A stretch of 37,046 bases of DNA from Marivirga lumbricoides (GTDB taxonomy: Bacteria > Bacteroidota > Bacteroidia > Cytophagales > Cyclobacteriaceae), in contig NZ_BMEC01000004.1 of the NCBI RefSeq assembly GCF_014636295.1, forward strand, positions 348,445 to 385,490. Direction: 5' to 3'. Under the pieces are notes generated by a model, which was not told the origin of the DNA, did not search any database, and saw only the letters and a list, made by a program, of their open reading frames with translations. Position 1 is the first letter of the stretch, and each line of letters starts with the position of its first letter. A program made the position numbers and the translations under genes. Positions 19,080 through 26,028 of this stretch are shown here, piece by piece.

Positions 19080-19655
19080 ATGTATGAGCAACTTCAGGTC
19101 TATCTTAACAGTTTTGTAAAATTAGACGAAGAGGCTGCTCTTGAAATTGAAAGAAAATTTGTCAAGAGAAATTTTCGTAAAGGTAGTTTTCTGGCTATAG
19201 AAGGGGAAGTGACAAAAGAGGCGTATTTCCTGATCAAGGGTTGCTGTCGTTTTTATCATGTGAAGAATGAAAAGGCAGTGACTCACTGGTTTTCTTTTGA
19301 GAACACTTTCGTAACCTCCTTGCGTAGCTTTACAACTCAAACTCCATCTGTTGAATACATTCAGGCTATTGAAAACTGCATCGTTTTGAGTTTGAAGTAT
19401 GATGAGCTTAATAGTCTATACGCAAAATATCAACAATGGGAGCGCTTGGGAAGATTAATAATGGAAGATTTTAGTCGTCAGATGCTCGATAAACTAACAG
19501 CTCTCCAGACGCTTACAGCCAAGCAACGTTACATCATGCTCCTTCAAAGTGAGCCAAGGATCATCCAAAGAATTCCTCTCAACCATGTCTCTTCCTATCT
19601 TGGTATTTCTGGTGAAACGCTTAGTAGGGTTCGTTCAGAAATAAGAATCCTTTGA
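19080..19655 (+). CDS. Crp/Fnr-family transcription regulator
   Basis: A protein of 191 residues from ATG 19080. An N-terminal cyclic-nucleotide-binding-like beta roll (about 20-125: FRKGSFLAIEGEVTKEAYFLIKG in part) precedes a dimer helix and a C-terminal winged HTH (LNHVSSYLGISGETLSRVRSEI). The sensor part lacks an obvious phosphate-binding signature (normally RxS) and has no cysteine cluster, so its ligand is unknown. The frame opens 33 codons earlier, overlapping the kinase gene, but that extension is unlike the family. A perfect TTGAC-ATTT-GTCAA palindrome lies directly after its stop, matching Fnr-type site architecture. Confidence 0.85.
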   Translation: MYEQLQVYLNSFVKLDEEAALEIERKFVKRNFRKGSFLAIEGEVTKEAYFLIKGCCRFYHVKNEKAVTHWFSFENTFVTSLRSFTTQTPSVEYIQAIENCIVLSLKYDELNSLYAKYQQWERLGRLIMEDFSRQMLDKLTALQTLTAKQRYIMLLQSEPRIIQRIPLNHVSSYLGISGETLSRVRSEIRIL

Positions 19656-19656
19656 T

Positions 19657-19678
19657 TTTTTTGACATTTGTCAAAAAA
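19657..19678. promoter_or_regulatory. Fnr-type palindrome before rteC-like gene
   Basis: TTTTTTGACA-TT-TGTCAAAAAA is a perfect 10-bp palindrome around TTGAC-N4-GTCAA. The two-base centre is too tight for a hairpin loop and no T run follows, so a protein-binding site fits better than a terminator. It lies between the Crp/Fnr gene and the RteC-like gene, about 115 bases upstream of the latter. Confidence 0.55.
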
Positions 19679-19792
19679 TCACTGGTCACCAATACTATCC
19701 GCAACAGTATTATAAATAAACCATTAAATTATTGCCTTCTAAGTCACCAAAAGCTCTTTCTATCATGTGATTCAACTTAACCCCTGTGGTCT

Positions 19793-21283
19793 ATGGAAAA
19801 TATCGCGATTTTTTACCGGATACTTAATGATGACCTTTCCCCTCTAATTCACCAATCGACTACAGAACAATATCTCAACTATTTGAAAGAGCGATATCCG
19901 GAAGCCAGATATCAACTTAAAATGAAATTGGGCAAATCAATCAAAGATTATGTAGTTCATGAACGAAAGGAATTCCGGTTCAGCAATATCCAACCATCAT
20001 CATCAATTAATAACCGCCATGTTGCAGATCATCCAGATGTCCTGGCTTTTCTCTCAGAAGAGCTAAAAATAGATCCTGGCAGGGTGATAGATCATGTGAT
20101 AGTTGCAGAAGGCCCTTATCTAATATTGGAATTATTGGTAAAAGATGATTATCAGGAATTATCTGCCCAGACTGTAAAGTTCTACTACTATCAGGAAACC
20201 CTTGATGATGCATACACAATAATTACAAGGAAACTGAACGAAAAAGTCTTCAAACTGAATGATGAGGGGCAAATCCGTCTTCATATCAGAAGATACCAAT
20301 TTTTGATCATAGGATATATGAAGACTATCCTCAATGACTATATCCCAAAAGAAGAATGGAAATCACTATTTCAAATTTCTGATGATCATACCACCACTGA
20401 TATTTTCAAGCTTACTTATCAAACCCTTGAAGATATATTGGTTTACCTTGAAAAATCCTTTGGCCATTATCTGGATACCGATCTACCCGTTCCCTATCAA
20501 AGTAGGTTAGTGTTGGCCATAAAACATGCTGAAAAGCTTGGCGAAATACTTGATCATCTGGAAAGGGCCGGTTTGGATCATCAGTTGCACGAAATTGTTA
20601 CCATTCCTTTTGATCAGTTGGGTATTTTAGAACCATTGACTTTTACCTATCACAGCCACACCTATCATGAGAATTATCTACTGGCTTTTTACCGGTATGC
20701 GCAAGAGGAAGAAGCACTCGATGCTAAAAAGGTTTTTCTGATCCTCTGGAGGATGAACTTCAATATATTGAAATTCTTTAATTATCTGACTTACCAGATT
20801 CATAAAGAATTAAAAGAAAACCAAACAATGGAAGAAAAACTGGAACTGCTGTATTACTACCAGAAGCTCTGCAACCAGCTACCTGTAAAAACCCACCTCA
20901 GCTATAACCCTAACTTACTTCCTCTAAAAGACCAAATGTCGATTTGGCTGCAGGAGGAAATCAATTTCCAGAAAAGAAAGCTAAAGTATGCTACTACACT
21001 TTCTGGTCTTCAATCCACCGATGACAAAACACTGTTAAAGATGTCGGTGCCACAGCTTTCATTATTTGTCAGAGCATTTTTTGAAACCGGTCTGGTGGAT
21101 GGTACCCGTCAGGAATTGTTGGATTTTGTTTGCAGACATTACCGAACTGATCAACAGGAAAATATATCGGTCGGTAGTTTGAAAGGGAAATACTATAAGA
21201 TTGATACCGGGACCAAACGTTCTGTTGGTAGGATGATGAAAAAGATGCTGGCCCATATTGAAGGGGCAGGAAAGAACTACTAA
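19793..21283 (+). CDS. RteC-like protein
   Basis: A protein of 496 residues. The C-terminal portion (about 240-495) resembles the RteC family of Bacteroides conjugative transposons, with the closing pattern KMSVPQLSLFVRAFFETGLV, LLDFVCRHYRT, SLKGKYYKID and KRSVGRMMKKML. RteC of CTnDOT is a DNA-binding activator of excision genes. The first 240 residues are predicted mixed alpha/beta with no motif that I recognise. Two regulators lie upstream and a tiny alpha-CTD-like gene converges on it with a 4-base overlap. Assignment rests on pattern resemblance and context. Confidence 0.6.
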   Translation: MENIAIFYRILNDDLSPLIHQSTTEQYLNYLKERYPEARYQLKMKLGKSIKDYVVHERKEFRFSNIQPSSSINNRHVADHPDVLAFLSEELKIDPGRVIDHVIVAEGPYLILELLVKDDYQELSAQTVKFYYYQETLDDAYTIITRKLNEKVFKLNDEGQIRLHIRRYQFLIIGYMKTILNDYIPKEEWKSLFQISDDHTTTDIFKLTYQTLEDILVYLEKSFGHYLDTDLPVPYQSRLVLAIKHAEKLGEILDHLERAGLDHQLHEIVTIPFDQLGILEPLTFTYHSHTYHENYLLAFYRYAQEEEALDAKKVFLILWRMNFNILKFFNYLTYQIHKELKENQTMEEKLELLYYYQKLCNQLPVKTHLSYNPNLLPLKDQMSIWLQEEINFQKRKLKYATTLSGLQSTDDKTLLKMSVPQLSLFVRAFFETGLVDGTRQELLDFVCRHYRTDQQENISVGSLKGKYYKIDTGTKRSVGRMMKKMLAHIEGAGKNY

Positions 21284-21525
21284 AAATTATCCCTTTCCCT
21301 CAGAAGCTCAATGCACCCATGATCGTCCAGCAGGCTGAGCAAGCTCTGTAAACATCTATACCCAAACCCTTTCGTTTTCAAAAGATCCGGGGCACTAAAT
21401 TCCAGCATCTCCTTGAGGTTTTTAAACTCCATCTGCCGCATAAAAGCGGACAATTCCTCTATAATTGGTAGCTCATCTACCGGAATATACAAAATTAGGG
21501 GGTCCCCAGGGGGTAACTTTTTCAT
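21280..21525 (-). CDS. Small protein resembling RNA polymerase alpha C-terminal domain
   Basis: An 81-residue protein. Residues about 35-70 (LKEMLEFSAPDLLKTKGFG, then YRCLQSLLSLLDDHG) closely resemble the helix-hairpin-helix part of the alpha-CTD. In alpha the common reading is DLLKTKNFG followed by a helix ending in a Leu-rich turn. The N terminus PGDPLILYIPVDELPIIEEL also fits the fold's first helix. Alpha-CTD binds UP elements and activators. Here the domain stands alone, without the assembly domain. It is convergent with the RteC-like gene, overlapping by four bases, and has its own promoter. Function is unknown. Confidence 0.65.
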   Translation of the reverse strand: MKKLPPGDPLILYIPVDELPIIEELSAFMRQMEFKNLKEMLEFSAPDLLKTKGFGYRCLQSLLSLLDDHGCIELLRERDNF

Positions 21526-21554
21526 GATACAAATCGGTCTTTATAGCCGTCAAA

Positions 21555-21585
21555 CGAATATAGCACCTCATTTGTGAAGTATCAA
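21555..21585 (-). promoter_or_regulatory. Promoter for alpha-CTD-like gene
   Basis: On the minus strand, TTGA (complement of 21582-21585), a 19-base spacer and TATATTCG (complement of 21555-21562) fit the Bacteroidota consensus with one mismatch in each box. The start codon lies about 30 bases downstream. Confidence 0.6.
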
Positions 21586-21725
21586 CTAAAAAACTTTGTA
21601 TTAATCCATTGCAATAACGCCCTGATTAACAGATTCTTTACCTGCCCTTCATGGGTAACTCAGACCGGTGAAGGACTGTTTTCGCATTAAAATAACCCGT
21701 CTCTTTACAGTCAGAAAAGCAATTG

Positions 21726-21926
21726 ATGGCTGTAAGAAATCACATAGGTCAAAATCACCAAGATGTTCAACTCACCTTGCGATGGGTGTTAGCTGATAAT
21801 CTGATCAAATGCTTACCAAAGCAGGTAGATCAGTCAAAGCTCTTTGGTTTTGTCCAGGGTGGCCATCAATACTTTTCAAGGAGAGAGCTACTCTCTGTAA
21901 TTGAGAAACATTTAACTGAAAAGTGA
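21726..21926 (+). CDS. Short hypothetical protein, doubtful
   Basis: A possible 66-residue protein from ATG 21726. No domain is recognised; the C-terminal part (FGFVQGGHQYFSRRELLSVIEKHL) could form a helix. In its favour, its TGA overlaps the ATG of the next gene (TGATG), as in coupled genes. Against it, there is no clear ribosome site and no known relative. It could also be the tail of a decayed gene. Confidence 0.35.
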   Translation: MAVRNHIGQNHQDVQLTLRWVLADNLIKCLPKQVDQSKLFGFVQGGHQYFSRRELLSVIEKHLTEK

Positions 21927-22219
21927 TGGAAATAATCGTATTTGAAAAAGAGGCTTATCAACAAATGCATAAAGACCTGATAAGCATGGTCAAACAAGCC
22001 ATTAGGGAAGCAAGAGAAGAAGCCCTGGCCAATGCCGATCCAGCTAATGACTGGCTTTCCACCGAGGAAGCCAAAAAGCTGTTGGGCATCCGCAGCAAAA
22101 CCAAGCTACAGGAACTCAGGGACATTGAAGCAATACGCTTTACCAAACATGGCCGGATCATACGCTATTCCAAGAAAAGCATCCTGGAATACCTGGACCG
22201 TAATGTACCCAGCTATTGA
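21926..22219 (+). CDS. Excisionase-like helix-turn-helix protein
   Basis: A protein of 97 residues. An N-terminal helix rich in Lys and Glu (about 1-45) precedes a MerR-like HTH_17 domain: WLSTEEAKKLLGIRSKTKLQ, then IRFTKHGRIIRYSKKSILEYL. This is the layout of Xis-type and other small regulators of Bacteroidota mobile elements. A GTG three bases earlier could also serve as start. Three TGTAAACA repeats lie immediately after its stop codon and before the next gene, suggesting a local DNA-binding function. Confidence 0.75.
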   Translation: MEIIVFEKEAYQQMHKDLISMVKQAIREAREEALANADPANDWLSTEEAKKLLGIRSKTKLQELRDIEAIRFTKHGRIIRYSKKSILEYLDRNVPSY

Positions 22220-22221
22220 TA

Positions 22222-22249
22222 TGTAAACATCCTGTAAACAATGTAAACA
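22222..22249 (+). repeat. Three direct TGTAAACA repeats
   Basis: TGTAAACA occurs at 22222-22229, 22233-22240 and 22242-22249, with 11- and 9-base periods, in the 29-base gap between two genes; the last copy touches the ATG of the downstream gene. The layout recalls iterons or a repressor site. Related GTAAAC copies occur at 22301, 23627-23670 and 24425-24468. Confidence 0.65.
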
Positions 22250-22461
22250 TGGCTTCATTACAAGAACAGATTGATTTTATGCAGAAGGAACATGACCGCT
22301 GTAAACTGGTTTACGACTTTCTGCTAAAAGAATTTGGTGAGAAGAACATCTCAATTCTGGACGAAGAAGTTTCAGAGAAGATCCATTTCGCCCAGGCTAT
22401 TATTTTTTCTTTAAAAGAACTCCAAACTTTTAAAATGTCAGCGCATGGAAAAGCAAAATGA
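22249..22461 (+). CDS. Hypothetical helical protein
   Basis: A protein of 70 residues from ATG 22249 (an in-frame ATG at 22216 would overlap the upstream gene and translate the repeat cluster). It is mostly helical: MASLQEQIDFMQKEHDRCKL, then a second helix around DEEVSEKIHFAQAIIFSLKEL. A coiled-coil hairpin is plausible. I do not recognise a family. It overlaps the following gene by 17 bases, so it belongs to the same operon. Near its 5' end lies the palindrome GTAAAC-TG-GTTTAC (22301-22314). Confidence 0.55.
   Translation: MASLQEQIDFMQKEHDRCKLVYDFLLKEFGEKNISILDEEVSEKIHFAQAIIFSLKELQTFKMSAHGKAK
22301..22314. repeat. GTAAAC inverted repeat
   Basis: GTAAAC-TG-GTTTAC is a perfect palindrome made of the motif that forms the direct repeats at 22222-22249. 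It lies inside a small coding region. Confidence 0.5.
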
Positions 22462-23689
22462 TAAAAAGGTACATTTCAGTTTTGGAGAGGTTTTCCAGAA
22501 TACCAAGTCATTCATTGACAAGTATAACAACCGGCAAACCCAACTCACCCAAAAACTCAATGCCAACCATCGGGCTACAGCCGAGCTGATAATCCGGCTC
22601 TATCTTAAGCAGCTTAACAAGGCGGCTCAGATAGGTGATCTTAATACCAACAGTCTTCCCGGCTTTAGCACCTTCAACGAGAGCTTGGCCAAATGTAAAG
22701 GCTGTACAAAGCGCACGATTATCAATCATAAAGAACGCCTTAAACAATCAGGTTTCATTACCCAGGACGAACATAGAGGTAAGGGAGGCGTTGAAATCTG
22801 GCTCAATCGGGAAGTTTTGGGCACGGCAAAGTTATCCACCAACTATGGGGATAATGTGCTGAAAATCGGGGATGCAACCTCTATTTTTTATGAAAAAGCG
22901 AAAAATTTTCACCCTTTAGTTCATGAACATCAAGAACAATTGAATAATAATAGCAGTGTGAATAAAAGCGGGGTTCCCTACGGTCACGAGAGTGGCAAAG
23001 CCACAAGAACAAAACATGAACAAGACAAGAACACGGAGGAAAATGCTAACCCTGCCTCAAAAAGGCAAGAAAAAGCTCCTGAAAGGCATTGTAAAGCCGA
23101 AAAACAGGAACAAAAGCCTGGGGCGGGGCGCATTTTCTTACTTTCACTCATCCGGCAGTTTTGGGATTATGCCCGAAAAGTGCTTTATCCGGATTTAGTG
23201 CTTTCAGAGCCGGAAGACCGGGAAATACTCAACCTGATCTGGGAGTCGGTTTACGGCAAGCTTCAATCGAATGCAACTGAAAAAGACTGGCTCAAGTACC
23301 AGGATACAGCTTTTAACCGGGTCAATATGGTTGCTCGTTGGCTGGCCAGAAGCCCTGGCCACTGGATACCCAAACCGCACATTTACTTTCATCCCAACAA
23401 TGAGCGGAACGGCTTCAAAAAAACATGGCAGTGGTATGTAAAACAGGAAACCCTCAAAATTGAAATCAGGAACCAGCTGCTGCTTCAGCAGGTCAAAGCC
23501 GAATGGCAGCAACATGAACAGAATAAAGGCCGTTTTCGTAAAAAGACCCGTTTACAGCTCTTCCGGATTCAACAGAAACGACTAGCAGGATACCGGGATG
23601 AATCCCTGAATCAAGCCTATCAGCAATGTTTACAACGCAGTTTACATCTGCAAAACCTGAAACGTAAACAACAAGCCTATGCTCAGTGA
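22445..23689 (+). CDS. Winged-helix protein, putative replication or DNA-processing protein of the element
   Basis: A protein of 414 residues. The N-terminal part (about 35-130) looks like a winged helix: NHRATAELIIRLYLKQL, FNESLAKCKGCTKRTIINHKERLKQ and a wing SGFITQDEHRGKGGVEIWLN. A hydrophilic linker (about 155-230) follows, then a helical C-terminal part rich in Lys, Arg, Gln and Trp (GRIFLLSLIRQFWDYARK to the end). Replication initiators and primosomal helper proteins often have a similar N terminus, but no specific family is recognised. It overlaps genes on both sides, and GTAAAC motifs occur inside and beside it. Confidence 0.55.
   Translation: MEKQNDKKVHFSFGEVFQNTKSFIDKYNNRQTQLTQKLNANHRATAELIIRLYLKQLNKAAQIGDLNTNSLPGFSTFNESLAKCKGCTKRTIINHKERLKQSGFITQDEHRGKGGVEIWLNREVLGTAKLSTNYGDNVLKIGDATSIFYEKAKNFHPLVHEHQEQLNNNSSVNKSGVPYGHESGKATRTKHEQDKNTEENANPASKRQEKAPERHCKAEKQEQKPGAGRIFLLSLIRQFWDYARKVLYPDLVLSEPEDREILNLIWESVYGKLQSNATEKDWLKYQDTAFNRVNMVARWLARSPGHWIPKPHIYFHPNNERNGFKKTWQWYVKQETLKIEIRNQLLLQQVKAEWQQHEQNKGRFRKKTRLQLFRIQQKRLAGYRDESLNQAYQQCLQRSLHLQNLKRKQQAYAQ
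23627..23670. repeat. GTAAAC motif cluster in gene end
   Basis: TGTTTACA (23627-23634), GTTTACA (23640-23646) and GTAAACA (23664-23670) lie within 44 bases near the end of the winged-helix gene. Confidence 0.45.
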
Positions 23690-23930
23690 ACAAATGCAAC
23701 GGGAGGCTTTATCTAAATGCATCGTCTGGTTCTATGATGGTAACGTCCGCACCTTTTATTCCCTGGACAAAACGCATAAACGGGCAAAACCCAATCAGGC
23801 CCTGGGCATCCGAAGACTGGAAAAAATGCTGATGGAAACCTTCAAAGGACAATGGGAGACTGCCATCGTTTATGAAAATGAACCTAGAGGCAATGAGCTG
23901 GCAAGGTTTAAAAGAGGTGCAAGAGTTTAG
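23679..23930 (+). CDS. Hypothetical protein with aromatic-rich core
   Basis: A protein of 83 residues from ATG 23679 (overlapping the previous gene by 11 bases) or 78 from ATG 23694. The segment IVWFYDGNVRTFYSLD, followed by LGIRRLEKMLMETFKGQWETAIVYEN, suggests a small alpha/beta fold. I recall such proteins among the accessory genes of Bacteroidota transposons, but no function is known to me. Operon position supports it being translated. Confidence 0.55.
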   Translation: MLSEQMQREALSKCIVWFYDGNVRTFYSLDKTHKRAKPNQALGIRRLEKMLMETFKGQWETAIVYENEPRGNELARFKRGARV

Positions 23931-23986
23931 TCAAAGATGGCATGACTGGACCGACTGTTGATGTGGTGTGAGAAACCTTGAAAATA

Positions 23987-24544
23987 ATGGAAGAAAACAG
24001 AAAAACAGATGTATTTGAGCAATTTGAGGCTTTTCTCTATTCGCGCAAATTCATTTTCATAGTAGTAATTGCCGGAACTATCCCTATGATCATGCACTCG
24101 CACCAGTTGTTTTATAATGTTTCGCCCTTTGAAGGCAACCGGCTCTGGAAGAACTTTTATGCTTTATTTTATGCCATCAGCTTTGACTTGACCATCCTGG
24201 TTTTTACAATCCACGTGATCAAACGAAAGCCTGGCCTATATGCCATTTTCGTATTTATCATGAACTTGCTGTACTACAATCCATTCTCTTTTATTGAACC
24301 CTCTCTAATTGTAGCTTTCACGAAAGTATTTCTAGCTGGGGTGCTGGCGTTTACAGGCTATAGCTATGCTGAACTGTTTGTGGATAAAATCGCTGAAAAC
24401 AAGCGCTCGGTAAGAAAAAAGTCCGTTTACAATTCTGTAAACAATGGTGTAAACGACCAAAGTAAACAAGATTTCCTATGTAAAGAATGCGGAAAGGGCT
24501 TTCATTCTGTAAAAGCATTGAATAGGCATATGAAGGTGCATTAA
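23987..24544 (+). CDS. Membrane protein with C-terminal C2H2 zinc finger
   Basis: A protein of 185 residues from ATG 23987 (an upstream TTG in frame is less likely). Four membrane helices (about 24-45, 58-82, 85-105, 108-132) are followed by a basic linker and a C-terminal zinc finger, FLCKECGKGFHSVKALNRHM plus KVH. This matches the eukaryote-type pattern F-x-C-x2-C-x3-F-x5-L-x2-H-x3-H exactly, unlike the Ros/MucR bacterial finger with its shorter spacing. The finger would face the cytoplasm if the N terminus does too. A membrane-tied DNA-, RNA- or protein-binding role is inferred. The linker codons contain four GTAAAC motifs. The gene ends the mobilisation block. Confidence 0.8.
   Translation: MEENRKTDVFEQFEAFLYSRKFIFIVVIAGTIPMIMHSHQLFYNVSPFEGNRLWKNFYALFYAISFDLTILVFTIHVIKRKPGLYAIFVFIMNLLYYNPFSFIEPSLIVAFTKVFLAGVLAFTGYSYAELFVDKIAENKRSVRKKSVYNSVNNGVNDQSKQDFLCKECGKGFHSVKALNRHMKVH
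24425..24468. repeat. Four GTAAAC motifs in zinc-finger gene linker
   Basis: GTTTACA (24425-24431), TGTAAACA (24436-24443), TGTAAAC (24448-24454) and GTAAACA (24462-24468) within 44 bases. They encode part of a Val/Asn/Ser-rich linker, so codon content explains some, but the density matches the non-coding cluster at 22222-22249. Confidence 0.5.
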
Positions 24545-24571
24545 ATTCATTTTTTTTCGAAATTCACTTTA

Positions 24572-24633
24572 TTTAAGCATTTTCTTAAACCTTTATTTTC
24601 TTATCTTCGTTATTTAAGTAGTTGCTTAAATAA
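24572..24633. promoter_or_regulatory. Two palindromic operators before arsR
   Basis: TTTAAG-CATTTT-CTTAAA (24572-24589) and TTATTTAAG-TAGTTG-CTTAAATAA (24610-24633) share the same half-sites and the same 6-base spacer. TATCTTCG at 24602-24609, between them, resembles a -7 box. The second palindrome ends nine bases before the ATG. A dimeric ArsR-type repressor acting on its own promoter is the natural reading. Confidence 0.75.
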
Positions 24634-24642
24634 TAAAGAAGT

Positions 24643-25017
24643 ATGAGTAAATCGTGTATCCGGGTTTTTGCAGATGTTGAGCAGATCCAACAGTGCAAAG
24701 AAGAAATTAACAAAGTAGCACCATCCATAACTACCGTAGCTAAGGCATTGAGCCTGTCGGGCAATGAAGTCCGCTTAAAAATTCTCTACCTACTTAGCAA
24801 AGAAACCAAACTTTGTCCCTGCGACCTGAGTGACATTTTGGAAATGACCGTGCCTGCCATTTCCCAACATCTGAAGAAATTGAGAGAAGGAGGCCTTGTA
24901 ACCAGCGAGAAAGTAGGCCAAACGGTTTTCTACTCACTGGTAGAAGATAATATACAGGTGATCAAGCGCGTCTTAAAAAGCTTATTTGATAACAATAAAA
25001 AAGAACCAGTATCATGA
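24643..25017 (+). CDS. ArsR/SmtB-family metal-responsive repressor
   Basis: A protein of 124 residues with a winged HTH (NEVRLKILYLLSKE, ILEMTVPAISQHLKKLREGGL, TVFYSL). Possible soft-metal ligands are Cys58 and Cys60 in LCPCDLSD at the recognition-adjacent helix, plus Cys5 and Cys18 in the N-terminal arm. That arrangement resembles CadC- and ArsR-type thiolate sensors. Released by metal, it should derepress the mer genes. Its TGA overlaps the merTP ATG (ATGA), so it is the first gene of the operon. Two palindromes with shared half-sites precede it. Mercury as inducer is inferred from the downstream genes. Confidence 0.9.
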   Translation: MSKSCIRVFADVEQIQQCKEEINKVAPSITTVAKALSLSGNEVRLKILYLLSKETKLCPCDLSDILEMTVPAISQHLKKLREGGLVTSEKVGQTVFYSLVEDNIQVIKRVLKSLFDNNKKEPVS

Positions 25018-25688
25018 GCAATTCAAATCAAGCAAATTCATCCTCCAAAAGTATAGGAGCCGGTTTGTTGGTGGCCATAACAGCGTCACTTTGTTGTATC
25101 ACCCCCATTTTTGCCACCCTGGCAGGGATTGGAGGCATTGCTTCGTCCTTTTCATGGATGGAACCTTTCAGACCTTATTTGATAGGCCTTACCGTTTTGG
25201 TATTGGGGTTTGCCTGGTATCAAAAATGCCTGCCGACAGGCAGGCATGGAAGATCCAGGACACAGGAGGAAATCGAATGTGCCTGTGATGAGGATGAAAA
25301 ACCATCCTTTTGGCAGTCTAAGAAGTTCCTGGGAATAGTTACAGTCTTTGCGGTAGTAATGCTTGCATTTCCTACCTATTCCGGCATCTTTTTCTCAAAT
25401 AACAGCAATGCTGATAAGGTTATTGTGGTAAATGAAAATGATATTCTGAATGCTGAGCTTAGTATCAACGGCATGACCTGCACCGGTTGTGAGCATAGCG
25501 TGAATGCAGCACTTAATAATAGTGAAGGCGTTCTCGAAGCTTCTTCTTCCTATGAAAATGGTACTGCTTCGGTAAAGTTTGATCAAACAAAAGTATCTGT
25601 TGATCAATTGGCTGACGCGATAGAAGAAGGCACAGGCTATAAAGTCACTGAAAAGAAAATTGTACAAGATAAAACTTCAAATCAATAA
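25014..25688 (+). CDS. merTP: Mercuric transport fusion protein MerTP
   Basis: A protein of 224 residues. The N-terminal MerT-like part has a Cys27-Cys28 pair in the first membrane helix (SLCCITPIF), a second helix near 55-70, and a cytoplasmic loop with Cys89 and Cys91. A third helix (about 106-127) leads to a C-terminal MerP-like HMA domain with GMTCTGC (Cys156, Cys159). The protein should carry Hg(II) through the inner membrane. Residues 71-78 (KCLPTGRH) are encoded by a perfect DNA palindrome that looks like an inserted repeat, adding an extra Cys72. It starts inside the arsR stop codon. Confidence 0.88.
   Translation: MSNSNQANSSSKSIGAGLLVAITASLCCITPIFATLAGIGGIASSFSWMEPFRPYLIGLTVLVLGFAWYQKCLPTGRHGRSRTQEEIECACDEDEKPSFWQSKKFLGIVTVFAVVMLAFPTYSGIFFSNNSNADKVIVVNENDILNAELSINGMTCTGCEHSVNAALNNSEGVLEASSSYENGTASVKFDQTKVSVDQLADAIEEGTGYKVTEKKIVQDKTSNQ
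25226..25247. repeat. REP-like palindrome inside merTP
   Basis: ATGCCTGCC-GACA-GGCAGGCAT, a perfect 9-bp stem with a 4-base loop, GC-rich against its surroundings. It lies in the loop-coding part of merTP and keeps the frame. It resembles short palindromic repeats scattered in Bacteroidota genomes (recollection, not searched). Confidence 0.65.
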
Positions 25689-25692
25689 AATA

Positions 25693-26028
25693 ATGAAAAC
25701 CATAATTTTAAGCCTAACGTTCGTTTTCCTGCTTGCAGGACATGGAATGGCGCAAACTGCCGAATCTCAAAAAACAGCAGAGACTACTCAAAAAAGTGAG
25801 ACTGTTAAGCTGAAAGTCACCGGTCTCACTTGTGCGGGCTGTGCCAGTCATTTGTATAGAGTCTTGAAAGTAACAAAAGGAGTTTTAGACAATTCGGTAG
25901 AATATCCCAGTGATATTGCAGTGATTGACTATGATCCTAAAAAGACCCAGCCTGAGCAGCTCATTGCAGCCATTGAAGAAAAAACCAGCTATAAAGCTGT
26001 AGTACTAAAACCTAACAACGACAAATAA
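25693..26028 (+). CDS. merP: Periplasmic mercury-binding protein MerP
   Basis: A protein of 111 residues from ATG 25693: signal peptide MKTIILSLTFVFLLAGHGMA with cleavage near residue 20, then a Gln/Thr-rich linker and one HMA domain (about 42-108) with the metal site GLTCAGCASHL. MerP scavenges Hg(II) in the periplasm and hands it to MerT. An in-frame ATG at 25660 overlaps merTP and would add a charged stretch before the signal peptide, so the later start is chosen. The stop overlaps the next ATG by one base. Confidence 0.88.
   Translation: MKTIILSLTFVFLLAGHGMAQTAESQKTAETTQKSETVKLKVTGLTCAGCASHLYRVLKVTKGVLDNSVEYPSDIAVIDYDPKKTQPEQLIAAIEEKTSYKAVVLKPNNDK

Noticed and set aside
19657-19678. Reading the palindrome as a terminator
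   Set aside because: The two-base centre cannot form a loop and no T run follows; an operator fits better.
24986-25288. 100-codon frame overlapping arsR and merTP
   Set aside because: It is an alternative frame of two well supported genes and resembles nothing known.
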